NCBI GenBank assembly: GCA_037132015.1
Contig: JBAXPW010000003.1
Coordinates: forward strand, 1-42,758
Direction of reading: 5' to 3'
Length of the DNA stretch: 42,758 nt
DNA from: JBAXPW01 sp037132015
Lineage (GTDB): Bacteria; Patescibacteriota; Microgenomatia; UBA1406; GWC2-37-13
The position numbers and the translations under genes were made by a program. The notes below the pieces were generated by a model. The model was not told the DNA's origin. It made no database searches and worked only from the letters and a program-made list of their open reading frames with translations. Of this stretch, positions 24,552 to 33,021 are shown in pieces (position 1 is the stretch's first letter; every line of letters starts with the position of its first letter).

Positions 24552-24669
24552 ATCTTAAAAATTAAAAAACTGTCAAAATTGTTACGATCTTAACATGTTA
24601 GTGTCTTTCCACTTTGCACCTTCGACTTCCTTTATAACTTTATAAACTTTATAACTCTTCTCTTTCTAC

Positions 24670-25371
24670 TTATACATATTTTGCTCTTTTTTGTTTCGTA
24701 TTTTTTTTATCTTCTATTACTTTTCCATCTTTAACGACAATAATCCTGCTGGCATGTTGAGCAATATCTGGTTCATGTGTGATCATCACTATTGTTTTTC
24801 CTTCATCATTTATTTTTTGAAATAATCCCATAACCTCTTCTGCTTGAGCTGATGCGATATTCCCTGTAGGCTCATCTGCAAGAAGTATTGCAGGCTTCAT
24901 TGCTAAACCACGCGCAATTGCAACACGTTGTTGTTGTCCTCCAGAAAGTTGTGAAGATGTATGTTGCATGCGATTTGCTAAACCAACCATTTCTAAATAT
25001 TTGCGAGCTCTCTCTTCTCTCTCTTGCTTTGGTATTCCTGCATATACCATTGGTAACATCACATTTTTTAGAGCCGACGTACGGGGTAGTAAATTAAATG
25101 CCTGAAAAATAAATCCAATCTTACGGTTCCGTATATCTGCTAATTCATCATCAGATAACTTAGAAACAGATTCACCATCTAAGATATATTCACCACTTGT
25201 TGGAAGATCTAAAGCACCTAATATATGCATAAGTGTAGACTTGCCTGAACCTGAGGGACCCATAATGGCAACAAATTCTCCTTCTTTTATCTTAAATGAA
25301 ACATCCTCCAAAGCAACTGTCTGAAGCACCTCTGTTTTATATATCTTTGAGATATGAGAAATAGTAATCAT
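24670..25371 (-). CDS. LolD/MacB-type ABC ATPase
   Basis: 233 residues. Walker A GPSGSGKST (about 39-47), Q-loop FQAFNLLPR, signature LSGGQQQRVAIARG, Walker B LLADEP and H-loop MITHEP are intact, so it should hydrolyse ATP for the permease at 23328. One departure: the D-loop after ADEPTGN, normally LDS, is IAS, so the conserved Asp is missing. A Lys-rich tail (KKNTKQKRAKYV) ends the protein. It follows the fusion-protein gene by 6 nt in the same operon. Confidence 0.92.
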   Translation of the reverse strand: MITISHISKIYKTEVLQTVALEDVSFKIKEGEFVAIMGPSGSGKSTLMHILGALDLPTSGEYILDGESVSKLSDDELADIRNRKIGFIFQAFNLLPRTSALKNVMLPMVYAGIPKQEREERARKYLEMVGLANRMQHTSSQLSGGQQQRVAIARGLAMKPAILLADEPTGNIASAQAEEVMGLFQKINDEGKTIVMITHEPDIAQHASRIIVVKDGKVIEDKKNTKQKRAKYV

Positions 25372-25377
25372 AAAATA

Positions 25378-26694
25378 TTATCTTGTCATGTTTCGCATAA
25401 CATTTCCTCCAGCGTTTCTATTTCCACCCATTCCTCCACTAAAAAGTGATGTAGTTGCTTTTGTAGTTGAGTTTGTTTGAGTAATACTAGTAACAATAGT
25501 TTGCCCTTCTGTAACTCCTGAAACTATTTCTGTTTGGGTATCTGAAGATAATCCTGTTATAACTACTGACTGTGTCATTTTCCCTTTATCTAATAATCGC
25601 ACATAAGATTCTCCATTTTGAGTTATCACAGAACCAGATGGAACTAGAATAACATCATTTTTCGTATCAGTAATCACATTCGCAGATACAGACATATTTG
25701 CAAGAATATTTTGATTAGGCACATCAAGTTGTATCGTAACAGGATAGGTGGTAACACCCGAACTCACAACACCATTCGTATCTATGCTTATTACTTTTCC
25801 TGTGAATGTTTTATCAGGAAATGCATCCATTGTTATAGTCGCTTTATTTCCTGCTTTTATTTTTGGAATATCAATCTCTGTCAAATTTATTTTTATTACA
25901 GGCATTGCTTGTGTTTTTACAACAGCAATATCGGTGCTACTTTGTGTTGTAGTGCTTGTAGTAGAACTCGATGATAATGAAATCACTGATCCAACCTGCA
26001 ATGACAGTCCTGAAACCGTTCCAGAAATTGGTGCATACACTGTTGGGGATGATTGAAGATATGATAACCATGCTGAATTGAGTGATGTCTGTGCCTGATA
26101 TACTATATTTTGTTGATTTTTATACTGTGCTTCTGAGGCAAGCCATTCTTTTTCAGAAATATGAAACTCGGACAATGCGCGATTAGGAGAACTTGAATCC
26201 TTGTAAGTATCATTTGTTGAAAGGTTGTAAAATGATTGCCATTTGGTAAACATAGACGCCTGAAGTGAATACATATTTGCTTGCGCTGAATTTACTGAAT
26301 TTGATGCACTTTGATAACTCGCATATGCTTGAGCAGATTTTTGTTTTCCGATCATATCTAGATCTATTTCAGCTATCTTATCTCCTGCTTTTACAACATC
26401 TCCATCTTTTACATATACTTTTGAAACTACACCTGTAGCTTGCGTTGAAATGGGACTACTGTTCGCTGATGAAACAGTACCTGAAGATGTTATTGCCACA
26501 ATGAGATTTCCCCGTTCAGCTACAGAAGTTTGATATTGTGGTGCAGACGATGTTTTATTTGTGAAATTAGTAAATAAATACCATCCAATTCCTCCTACAA
26601 TAATTAAACAAAGTATTTTAACAAAAATATTCGCACCCAAAAAAAAGTTTTTAATAACCAGAAATGGCTTTATACTAATCTTCATAATGTACAT
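25378..26694 (-). CDS. Membrane fusion protein (MacA/HlyD-like)
   Basis: 438 residues (435 if the ATG at 26685 is used). N-terminal helix (about 24-43), then a lipoyl-type barrel split by a short helical hairpin: SSGTVSSANSSPISTQATG, then VVKAGDKIAEIDLD, about 90 helical residues, and PISGTVSGLSLQVGSVIS. A beta-barrel follows, with TEIDIPKIKAGNKATI and a membrane-proximal domain. The tail is Ser-Thr-rich and then Gly-, Asn- and Met-rich (GGMGGNRNAGG). It links the MacB-like permease to extracytoplasmic partners; no TolC is expected in this group. It lies 29 nt after the kinase gene and 6 nt before the ATPase gene. Confidence 0.9.
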   Translation of the reverse strand: MYIMKISIKPFLVIKNFFLGANIFVKILCLIIVGGIGWYLFTNFTNKTSSAPQYQTSVAERGNLIVAITSSGTVSSANSSPISTQATGVVSKVYVKDGDVVKAGDKIAEIDLDMIGKQKSAQAYASYQSASNSVNSAQANMYSLQASMFTKWQSFYNLSTNDTYKDSSSPNRALSEFHISEKEWLASEAQYKNQQNIVYQAQTSLNSAWLSYLQSSPTVYAPISGTVSGLSLQVGSVISLSSSSTTSTTTQSSTDIAVVKTQAMPVIKINLTEIDIPKIKAGNKATITMDAFPDKTFTGKVISIDTNGVVSSGVTTYPVTIQLDVPNQNILANMSVSANVITDTKNDVILVPSGSVITQNGESYVRLLDKGKMTQSVVITGLSSDTQTEIVSGVTEGQTIVTSITQTNSTTKATTSLFSGGMGGNRNAGGNVMRNMTR

Positions 26695-26723
26695 AGCGTA
26701 ACTGTAACTGTATTAACTGAAAA

Positions 26724-27737
26724 TTAACTGAAATGATATAATGGTAAAGAAATGATAAACGATGATCCTTCTCCTAATTTACTTTCAACATAAATCGTGC
26801 CATTATGAATGTCAACAATTCTTTTTGCTATTGATAAACCCAATCCATATCCATGCGTGTTCTTCTTAGAACGGGAAATATCAACGCGATAAAATCTTTG
26901 AAATATTTTATATTGATCTTTCTCATCAATTCCAATCCCTTCATCTTTTACCTTTATAATAACATTATGTTCTTCCTTTTTTACCTCAATATATATGGAA
27001 GTATTTTCATTGCTATATTTGATTGCATTTTCTAGAAGAATAACAAATAATTCACTACAACTTTCTTTATTCATCTCTACATTAATTTCGCACTTAGCAT
27101 ATTTTATTAATATATTTTTATTTTTTGCTAAAGAGGTAATTTTTTTGATTGAACTATTAATTATATGATCTAATGAATATTTCTCAAACTGAGTATGTCC
27201 ATTTGATTTTTGATATTGAGATAGTTGTAATAATGAGTCAGATAATGCTGTGAGTTTATTTACTTCATCAATACTTTCAGTTGCGAGTAATTTTGCCTCT
27301 TCAATCTGTGGGTTATGACTTCTTAAAAAGACTTCAAATGCACTTTTTAGAGACGTTAGTGGAGTCCTCAACTCGTGAGAAGCATCACTGATAAATCTGT
27401 TTTGTTCATCCATCATATCTTTTATTGGTCTTAAGGTTCTTCCTGCAAGAAAATATCCCAAACCGCCAGATATAATAAATATTCCCACGTTAATACCCAT
27501 TAAAAATAGAAGAGCTCGTTGACGCGTTTCTTCTAATAACTCAGGATTTCTTGTTGGGGGCATTGGGGCAAATCCCTGTTCTTCCATTTTATGCAAGATA
27601 CGAACTCGTTGCATCCTTTCAAATCGTTCTATCTCTGTAGAAATTGCATTGTAAATAACAAAACTAAATGACATACTCACAAACATAATAATGAGTAAGT
27701 ACCATGTAGTTAATTTTAATCGCGTTGAATGAAACAT
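26724..27737 (-). CDS. Sensor histidine kinase
   Basis: 337 residues. Two membrane helices (about 10-30 and 77-98) flank a short extracytoplasmic loop of about 45 residues containing MEEQGFAPMPPTRNPE. HisKA phospho-acceptor His121 lies in DASHELRTPLTSL. The HATPase_c domain has the N box (LLENAIKYS), G1 (DEGIGI), the F box (FQRFYRVD) and G2 (GYGLGLSIAKRIV). It phosphorylates the regulator encoded 3 nt upstream. The small sensor loop suggests it reads a membrane signal, or the state of the adjacent export system as BceS-like kinases do, though this transporter is MacB-like rather than BceAB-like. It is followed by the fusion-protein gene after 29 nt. Confidence 0.93.
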   Translation of the reverse strand: MFHSTRLKLTTWYLLIIMFVSMSFSFVIYNAISTEIERFERMQRVRILHKMEEQGFAPMPPTRNPELLEETRQRALLFLMGINVGIFIISGGLGYFLAGRTLRPIKDMMDEQNRFISDASHELRTPLTSLKSAFEVFLRSHNPQIEEAKLLATESIDEVNKLTALSDSLLQLSQYQKSNGHTQFEKYSLDHIINSSIKKITSLAKNKNILIKYAKCEINVEMNKESCSELFVILLENAIKYSNENTSIYIEVKKEEHNVIIKVKDEGIGIDEKDQYKIFQRFYRVDISRSKKNTHGYGLGLSIAKRIVDIHNGTIYVESKLGEGSSFIISLPLYHFS

Positions 27738-27740
27738 AGA

Positions 27741-28415
27741 TTATTTTTCCAATTTATATCCAAAACCTCGAACAGTGTGTATCAAAGGTTCTAAAGAAGG
27801 AAAAGGGCTATCAATTTTATTTCGAATATTTTTGATATATACCTCAACCGTATTGGGTAACACATCTGCATCATAATTCCAGACATGGTTTATTATTTGA
27901 TCTTTTGTAATAATTGTATTCGGATGGCGCATCAAATACTCTAATAGTGCAAACTCTTTATTTGATAATTGAATAGGCGATCCTAGACGCTCAACAACAA
28001 ACTTTTTTGTATCAAGTTTGAGATCTTTTACTATTAAAATAGAGGATATAGACTCTCTTGGTCTTCTAATGAGTGCCCGAATCCGTGCAAGCAACTCTTC
28101 AAATGCAAATGGCTTGGTCAAATAATCATCTGCACCCGCATCTAGTCCTTCTACTTTATCGTTAAGTTGTCCTTTTGCTGTAAGCATTATAATAGAAGTA
28201 TTAACATGTTCTTTACGAAGATCACGACATAATTCAATCCCATCTTTTTCTGGAAGCATCCTATCCATTATTATTACATCATACTCTTCACTTATCGCCA
28301 AATCATAACCTTCTAAACCAGTATAAGCAATATCAACTGCAAATCGCTCTTGTTCCAACCCTTTTTTTATTGTATTAGCAATACGATGTTCATCTTCTAT
28401 AACCAATATTCTCAT
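27741..28415 (-). CDS. OmpR-family response regulator
   Basis: 224 residues. Receiver domain with acidic pocket Glu7-Asp8, phospho-acceptor Asp51, Thr79 and Lys101, followed by a winged-helix DNA-binding domain (about 128-224: LSNKEFALLEYLMRH, then VEVYIKNIRNKID and HTVRGFGYKLEK). It is the first gene of the probable seven-gene unit ending at 22217, so it likely controls its own operon. No clear direct repeat that would mark its binding site was found upstream. The ATG at 28415 is supported by a TATAAT 6 nt upstream. Confidence 0.95.
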   Translation of the reverse strand: MRILVIEDEHRIANTIKKGLEQERFAVDIAYTGLEGYDLAISEEYDVIIMDRMLPEKDGIELCRDLRKEHVNTSIIMLTAKGQLNDKVEGLDAGADDYLTKPFAFEELLARIRALIRRPRESISSILIVKDLKLDTKKFVVERLGSPIQLSNKEFALLEYLMRHPNTIITKDQIINHVWNYDADVLPNTVEVYIKNIRNKIDSPFPSLEPLIHTVRGFGYKLEK

Positions 28416-28421
28416 AAACTC

Positions 28422-28427
28422 ATTATA
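28422..28427 (-). promoter_or_regulatory. -10 box TATAAT of the regulator-kinase-export operon
   Basis: Perfect TATAAT on the minus strand, 6 nt before the ATG at 28415. No consensus -35 lies 17 nt upstream, which would fit a promoter needing an activator such as the encoded regulator. Confidence 0.6.
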
Positions 28428-28459
28428 GTCTTGTTTCTGAAAAATGGCTGAATATCTTA

Positions 28460-28669
28460 TTAGGGAGATGTAACTGTATTAGAATGAGCATCTGTACTAT
28501 TTATGACAGGGCTATTGATGACAATATATGTCGCAATAAATGTTATAAGAAGTGCACCAATAACAAGCACCATTCTCATTGCTTGTTTGCGCTTTTCACG
28601 TTGGGTTTTTGAAATCTGTTCCTTTGTTACTTTTTTTACTACTGATTTTTTCTTTTTTAGCATGAACAT
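28460..28669 (-). CDS. Small single-helix membrane protein with basic N-terminus
   Basis: 69 residues. The first 31 are strongly basic (KKKKSVVKKVTK, then QREKRKQAMR), followed by one membrane helix (about 32-51) and a short Ser-Thr-rich outside tail, so N-in C-out topology. I do not recognise a family. A TAATAT box (28676-28681) 6 nt before the ATG suggests a leaderless mRNA; an alternative ATG at 28663 gives 67 residues. It lies 45 nt before the response regulator gene on the same strand, which has its own promoter. Confidence 0.65.
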   Translation of the reverse strand: MFMLKKKKSVVKKVTKEQISKTQREKRKQAMRMVLVIGALLITFIATYIVINSPVINSTDAHSNTVTSP

Positions 28670-28758
28670 AAAAAAATATTAGTTGTATACAAGATACACA
28701 AATATAGAACATTTTTCAAGAAGAAAAATAATTTGAATCAAATTGAAACTATATGTAA

Positions 28759-28764
28759 TATAAT
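28759..28764 (+). promoter_or_regulatory. -10 box TATAAT for mscL
   Basis: Perfect TATAAT, 7 nt before the ATG at 28772. It rules out translation from the upstream in-frame TTG at 28733. Confidence 0.6.
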
Positions 28765-28771
28765 ATTCTCT

Positions 28772-29173
28772 ATGGAAGGCTTTAAAAAATTTATATTACG
28801 TGGAAATGTTGTTGAACTGGCAGTAGGTGTAGTAATCGGAGCCTCATTTAATAATGTAGTCAATTCTTTTGTAGGTAAGGTGCTCACTCCTATACTCGGA
28901 CTTATTGGAGGACAACCCAACTTCTCAAGCTTTACAATCCGATTTGGTCAAACGCGTATTCAAATTGGAGATTTTTTTAGTGCTCTTCTTTCATTTTTGA
29001 TAATTTCAACAGTAGTGTACTTTTTTGTTGTTCTCCCAATGAACAGACTTACTTCAGCTTTATTAAAAAAAACATCCGATGAAGAAACAAAAAAATGCCG
29101 CTACTGTTTATCAAATGTTCCTATTAATGCAACCAAATGTGCCTTTTGCACTTCTGATATTTCTCAAGCATGA
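28772..29173 (+). CDS. mscL: Large-conductance mechanosensitive channel with C-terminal zinc ribbon
   Basis: 133 residues. GFKKFILRGNVVELAVGVVIGASFNNVVNSF is the amphipathic S1 helix and TM1 of MscL, followed by LTPILGLIGG and TM2 (about 73-95). It releases solutes from the cell on sudden swelling; the family is homopentameric. The usual C-terminal helical bundle is replaced or extended by KKCRYCLSNVP and TKCAFCTSD, two CxxC pairs forming a zinc ribbon, which is common in related uncultured lineages. The ATG at 28772 matches the family start and the -10 box. The stop is TGA. Confidence 0.93.
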   Translation: MEGFKKFILRGNVVELAVGVVIGASFNNVVNSFVGKVLTPILGLIGGQPNFSSFTIRFGQTRIQIGDFFSALLSFLIISTVVYFFVVLPMNRLTSALLKKTSDEETKKCRYCLSNVPINATKCAFCTSDISQA

Positions 29174-29202
29174 TTGCACTAGAAATGATAACCCATTATA
29201 AT
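29174..29202 (+). promoter_or_regulatory. Promoter of the 29209 gene
   Basis: TATAAT (29197-29202) ends 6 nt before the ATG at 29209. A partial -35, TTGCAC (29174-29179), lies exactly 17 nt upstream. Confidence 0.55.
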
Positions 29203-29208
29203 GTTTAA

Positions 29209-30369
29209 ATGTCGTTTCACTATCCTTCAAAAATTTCATTTAATATCAAAAAGAATTATTATAAAAATAGCCATCTGAGAAATATTTTTTTTATTATATT
29301 TTTTTTAGTATTGATTGTTTGTGGAATATGTTATCTAACGTATGAAAAATTTGTTCTTACACCTAAAAGAGAGCTATACAAAACAGCTGAAACAAGTAGC
29401 CACTATATTCCCAAAATACTTTCACATTTGTCAGAAGTGTCCGTTACTCTCACAACTATTTATACTCGCATTCGAGGAGTATCATTTGAAGATCAGGATA
29501 AAACATTACTAATGCAAAATATAACTCCTTCATCAACTTTTTCAGGACAGGTTGCGGGTGTTTCCACCAACATAGCACCTCTTTCACTTCCTATTAATGA
29601 ATTTTCAAACAACTTACAAACTCTAACCACAACTCTGAAAACCTCAAAAATTGCAGAAAAACATAGTGTTCTAGGAATATCAACAAACGAGAACCAAACA
29701 ACAAGTTTACAAAAAATGAAAGATACGGCAAATTTGGGCATCACAACGCATCAAAAAGCAATAGATACAATTGCAGACTGCTCTCTCTACATCCATGATA
29801 TAAATATGAAAAATCCTCCACTTATGTCAATTTTAAAGAATATTGAAAATACAAACAAAGAAAGTTTAATATTTTTGAATGAAACAGGAAACACATTTGA
29901 ATATTATAGTCAAATGGCTACAATACAAATTCAGATGTCATCTCTACTTTCAACTTACATAACTCTCCTCCAACAAATTGCTGAAATGCCAAATCCAACT
30001 CTCTACGAAGAAAAATTGGGCACAACACTCATCACAATGAAAGACATACAAAACAACATAAAAAAAATCGAAATAAATGAATTACCTGAAGAAATTTTAG
30101 ATCTTCACAATGATAATATCAAAACTGCAGATATTTTAGTATCCAATATGAGTGAGATAGAAAAAACTGTAAAAGTTTCTGATTATAAAGGATACTTAAA
30201 AGGAATCATCAAACTACAACAGGATCTTGAACCAATAACAATTCGATCATTATCCACAGAGCTTAGTTTCTGGAATAATAATAAAATCATCAAAGGAAGA
30301 TCTATCCTTGCAGAACAATACAAAAAAGAAAACGAACTGCTCAAAGAAGTGATGAGTAATCTAAAATAA
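29209..30369 (+). CDS. Unrecognised membrane-anchored helical protein
   Basis: 386 residues. A basic N-terminus and one membrane helix (about 25-47, rich in Ile and Phe) lead into a long, mostly helical, polar extracytoplasmic domain of about 335 residues with few aromatics and no recognisable catalytic motif. Segments such as ATIQIQMSSLLSTYITLLQQI and NNIKKIEINELPEEILDLH suggest helical bundles. It somewhat resembles sensor or chemoreceptor-type helical bundles, but no signalling domain follows. The start is supported by the promoter 6 nt upstream. It converges with the 30376 gene, with 6 nt between stops. Function unknown. Confidence 0.75.
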   Translation: MSFHYPSKISFNIKKNYYKNSHLRNIFFIIFFLVLIVCGICYLTYEKFVLTPKRELYKTAETSSHYIPKILSHLSEVSVTLTTIYTRIRGVSFEDQDKTLLMQNITPSSTFSGQVAGVSTNIAPLSLPINEFSNNLQTLTTTLKTSKIAEKHSVLGISTNENQTTSLQKMKDTANLGITTHQKAIDTIADCSLYIHDINMKNPPLMSILKNIENTNKESLIFLNETGNTFEYYSQMATIQIQMSSLLSTYITLLQQIAEMPNPTLYEEKLGTTLITMKDIQNNIKKIEINELPEEILDLHNDNIKTADILVSNMSEIEKTVKVSDYKGYLKGIIKLQQDLEPITIRSLSTELSFWNNNKIIKGRSILAEQYKKENELLKEVMSNLK

Positions 30370-30375
30370 AATAAA

Positions 30376-30993
30376 TTATTCTTTGCCTTTTACTCTACGA
30401 ACTACCTTAGTTACATTAATTATTTCGAGCACGGTACCATCTTCTGTAACTATCTGATCAAGACCCGTTTCTTTTTGATATTCTTGAAGATATCCTGAAA
30501 GCATCTCATCAGCACTTTTAATCTCCTCTTTTATTGCACCCATCTTGTCTACAACCAATGCTACTGCTGGTTGTTTCATAATTCGTTGTTTCACAGTTGT
30601 TTTTTGCTTATTAAGATCTTTAACCTGTTGATCTAATTCATGATAACCCGCATCTTTAGTAACAGCATCAGTAAACATCTCACGATTCATCTTCATTTCT
30701 TCCTTTAATTTTTCTATTTCCATCATATATCTTTGAATATTGGACTCAATATTCATGATACTCATTGCCTTTTCAGCGTTAGGAGATGCATATTTGGGTT
30801 CTTTTTTTTCAACGACTCGTACGGTTGTACTGTTTATGACTACCTCGTCAGCAACTTCATCTAAATTATCAGCAACATCTGAAAGATCATCTTCATCACC
30901 TTCTGAAGAATCGCCCTCACTGTGACTTGCTTCAATACGTTTTTTTAATAATTCCTCATCAATTTGTTCTTCGGATATGTTGTGTTTTGCCAT
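30376..30993 (-). CDS. Unrecognised cytoplasmic coiled-coil protein
   Basis: 205 residues with no signal peptide or membrane helix. An acidic, Ser-rich N-terminal part (SHSEGDSSEGDEDDLSD) is followed by a coiled coil (about 82-180, e.g. IQRYMMEIEKLKEEMKMNRE, then ELDQQVKDLNKQK) and a small C-terminal beta segment (VTEDGTVLEIINVTKVVRRVK). No family recognised. A TATTAT box (31000-31005) ends 6 nt before the ATG, so the mRNA is probably leaderless. The C-terminal half could be a structural or nucleic-acid-binding module; no firm claim can be made. Confidence 0.7.
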   Translation of the reverse strand: MAKHNISEEQIDEELLKKRIEASHSEGDSSEGDEDDLSDVADNLDEVADEVVINSTTVRVVEKKEPKYASPNAEKAMSIMNIESNIQRYMMEIEKLKEEMKMNREMFTDAVTKDAGYHELDQQVKDLNKQKTTVKQRIMKQPAVALVVDKMGAIKEEIKSADEMLSGYLQEYQKETGLDQIVTEDGTVLEIINVTKVVRRVKGKE

Positions 30994-30999
30994 AGTGCT

Positions 31000-31005
31000 A
31001 TAATA
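31000..31005 (-). promoter_or_regulatory. -10 box TATTAT for the 30376-30993 gene
   Basis: Minus-strand TATTAT, 6 nt before the ATG at 30993, leaderless arrangement. Confidence 0.45.
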
Positions 31006-31027
31006 TACTACACCTTATCTTCAAAAA

Positions 31028-33019
31028 TCAAGCCCGTATTTTTCTATTTTGTCTGATTAAGGAAAATAGGCTAATAAAAAATATTGGGCTACCAAAAAGA
31101 ATAACTTGTTGCACCTCATTTTGAGCAAAAATAAATATCCATTTTTCCTTTATAAAAAGGAATGGATTTTTCAAAATTTCTTTTTTATCTGGAAAATAAT
31201 AAGACTGCATCACTGTAGGAGATGTTTTAAGCCAAAGAGTCTCTCTCGTACTTCCATTTTCTAAATGAAGTGAGACGTCATAATTTTTTCCTTTCGAAGC
31301 TGATATTGGTTGAAATCCAAATGGCAGTTGGGAATTGCTCCCCACCTCTACTGGAAAAACTGATGATTCTGCATGCCATGCACTAGAGCCTGATTCTTTT
31401 ATTTTAAAAGTCAATTTTGGAATAGCATTTTCCTTTATATTACTTTCAACAGAGGTGTTATATTTATACTTCAAATCCATTGTCACAATACCCAAATTAT
31501 TTTTTGATGCATTAAATCGAAACAATATATCTGGTATCAAAGCTAGATTGATTATGGGAGGATACGTTGGCAATTTTGGACTTATGATGTTGTTAGTTGA
31601 ATGTGGAGACTGTGAAGAAAAAAACGAAAAAGGAGGTCGAAAAGCAAATAGTAAGCTGAAAATATATAAAGTTAATAATATAATAAATCCCCTATTTGAA
31701 TAAGATTTATTCACCGTAATTTTTGTTCCAACTTGAATACTATTTTTACTTTCAAAATATGGTTGTTCAAGAAGCTTATTAAGCACATATGCCAATCCAA
31801 CTGCACAACTCACAGTAATCGCAACAGTTAATACATTATCTAGTCCATTATGCGGAATGTAAATTTTTTTTGATATATTTACGACAAAAATATGACAAAG
31901 ATACAACGAATAACTAATGGTTCCTAGAAATATCATTGCACGAGTTTTTAGGAATCTAACTAGAGCATATTCTCCTTCTAATAATGTAGCCACTCCAAAT
32001 GTGATTGGTATTGCAACAACAACATATACCCACATATGATATACACCAGCAGTTTGAAGGTCGATCCATCGTGTAAGAAAAAGAAGTACAATCCAAAAAA
32101 AAGTGATCCCAATTGTTATATATCGCACTTTAAGAAGAGTGTTCAATTGTTTTAATAATGATGACTGTGTTCTATATAACACTCCAAGAGTTATACCCGT
32201 AACAAAAAATATAAACAAATATAGTTGCAACATTCCAAGTCCCAATATTTTAGTGCTAATAAGTGTTATCCCCACAAAAAATGGAATAAACGAGATCATA
32301 AATAATATCTGTTCAATCTTTTTCATTTTCTGAACATATGTGGTAATAGGAACAAATAGAACAGGATATAAAATATAAAATAAAACTTCAGATGCAAGAC
32401 TCCAATACACCCCATCCAACATCGGTACATAATTTCCAAACGGTAGCGTGAGAGTTGTGTTTACAATAAATACCGTAAACTCACGAATTTGAGGCGATAA
32501 TATTTGATAAAAAATAGACGATGGAACCTTCACAATTACATATAGATACCAAAGAAGAGTTAATCCTTGAAAGATCAAAAAACTAAAAAAAATAATTTTG
32601 CCAACATTTTGATTTTTCTGCTTTTGCACAATCTTTGCCCAAATGAGATGTGTCACATATGAAACGAAAAATAGTATCGCAAGATCTATAATCGGATGTA
32701 AATAGGGAAATAGTCGAAGAACAAACATCACAATACTCATAGAAATAAAGAGAGGAAATATCCGTGTATATCTCTTCTGAAGAAATGCTGTATATCTTTT
32801 TGGAGCAGGGTATAAATATGCCATTAAAAATCCACACAACACAAACAAAATAGCTACACCCATCCCACCACTTCCAAACAGTGAGTCAACAAAAAAACGC
32901 ATCCATGATGGTGTATTGGCAATTATTTTTGTACCATCTATGTGATTGAGAACAACAAAAATAATTGCCAATCCTCTCAAGCCATCTAACACTTCCAACC
33001 TATTTGATTTTTGATTCAT
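31028..33019 (-). CDS. Acyltransferase 3 family protein with extracytoplasmic C-terminal module
   Basis: 663 residues. Residues 1 to about 420 are the acyltransferase-3 membrane domain (about 10 helices). It opens LEVLDGLRGLAIIFVVLNH, with the catalytic-type His of the RGxA..VxxxH pattern, and later has DGVYWSLASEVLFYILYP and LGTISYSLYLCHIF. Such proteins move acyl groups onto cell-surface sugars. After a helix near 440-460 comes an outside domain (about 465-620: NNLGIVTMDLKYKYN, LTFKIKESGSSAWHAES, QLPFGFQPISASKGKNYDV) that I recall from Microgenomates glycosyltransferases, then a last helix. It is not an SGNH domain. It is the last gene of the glycan operon, 2 nt after the preceding stop. 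The stop is TGA. Confidence 0.87.
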   Translation of the reverse strand: MNQKSNRLEVLDGLRGLAIIFVVLNHIDGTKIIANTPSWMRFFVDSLFGSGGMGVAILFVLCGFLMAYLYPAPKRYTAFLQKRYTRIFPLFISMSIVMFVLRLFPYLHPIIDLAILFFVSYVTHLIWAKIVQKQKNQNVGKIIFFSFLIFQGLTLLWYLYVIVKVPSSIFYQILSPQIREFTVFIVNTTLTLPFGNYVPMLDGVYWSLASEVLFYILYPVLFVPITTYVQKMKKIEQILFMISFIPFFVGITLISTKILGLGMLQLYLFIFFVTGITLGVLYRTQSSLLKQLNTLLKVRYITIGITFFWIVLLFLTRWIDLQTAGVYHMWVYVVVAIPITFGVATLLEGEYALVRFLKTRAMIFLGTISYSLYLCHIFVVNISKKIYIPHNGLDNVLTVAITVSCAVGLAYVLNKLLEQPYFESKNSIQVGTKITVNKSYSNRGFIILLTLYIFSLLFAFRPPFSFFSSQSPHSTNNIISPKLPTYPPIINLALIPDILFRFNASKNNLGIVTMDLKYKYNTSVESNIKENAIPKLTFKIKESGSSAWHAESSVFPVEVGSNSQLPFGFQPISASKGKNYDVSLHLENGSTRETLWLKTSPTVMQSYYFPDKKEILKNPFLFIKEKWIFIFAQNEVQQVILFGSPIFFISLFSLIRQNRKIRA

Positions 33020-33021
33020 AC

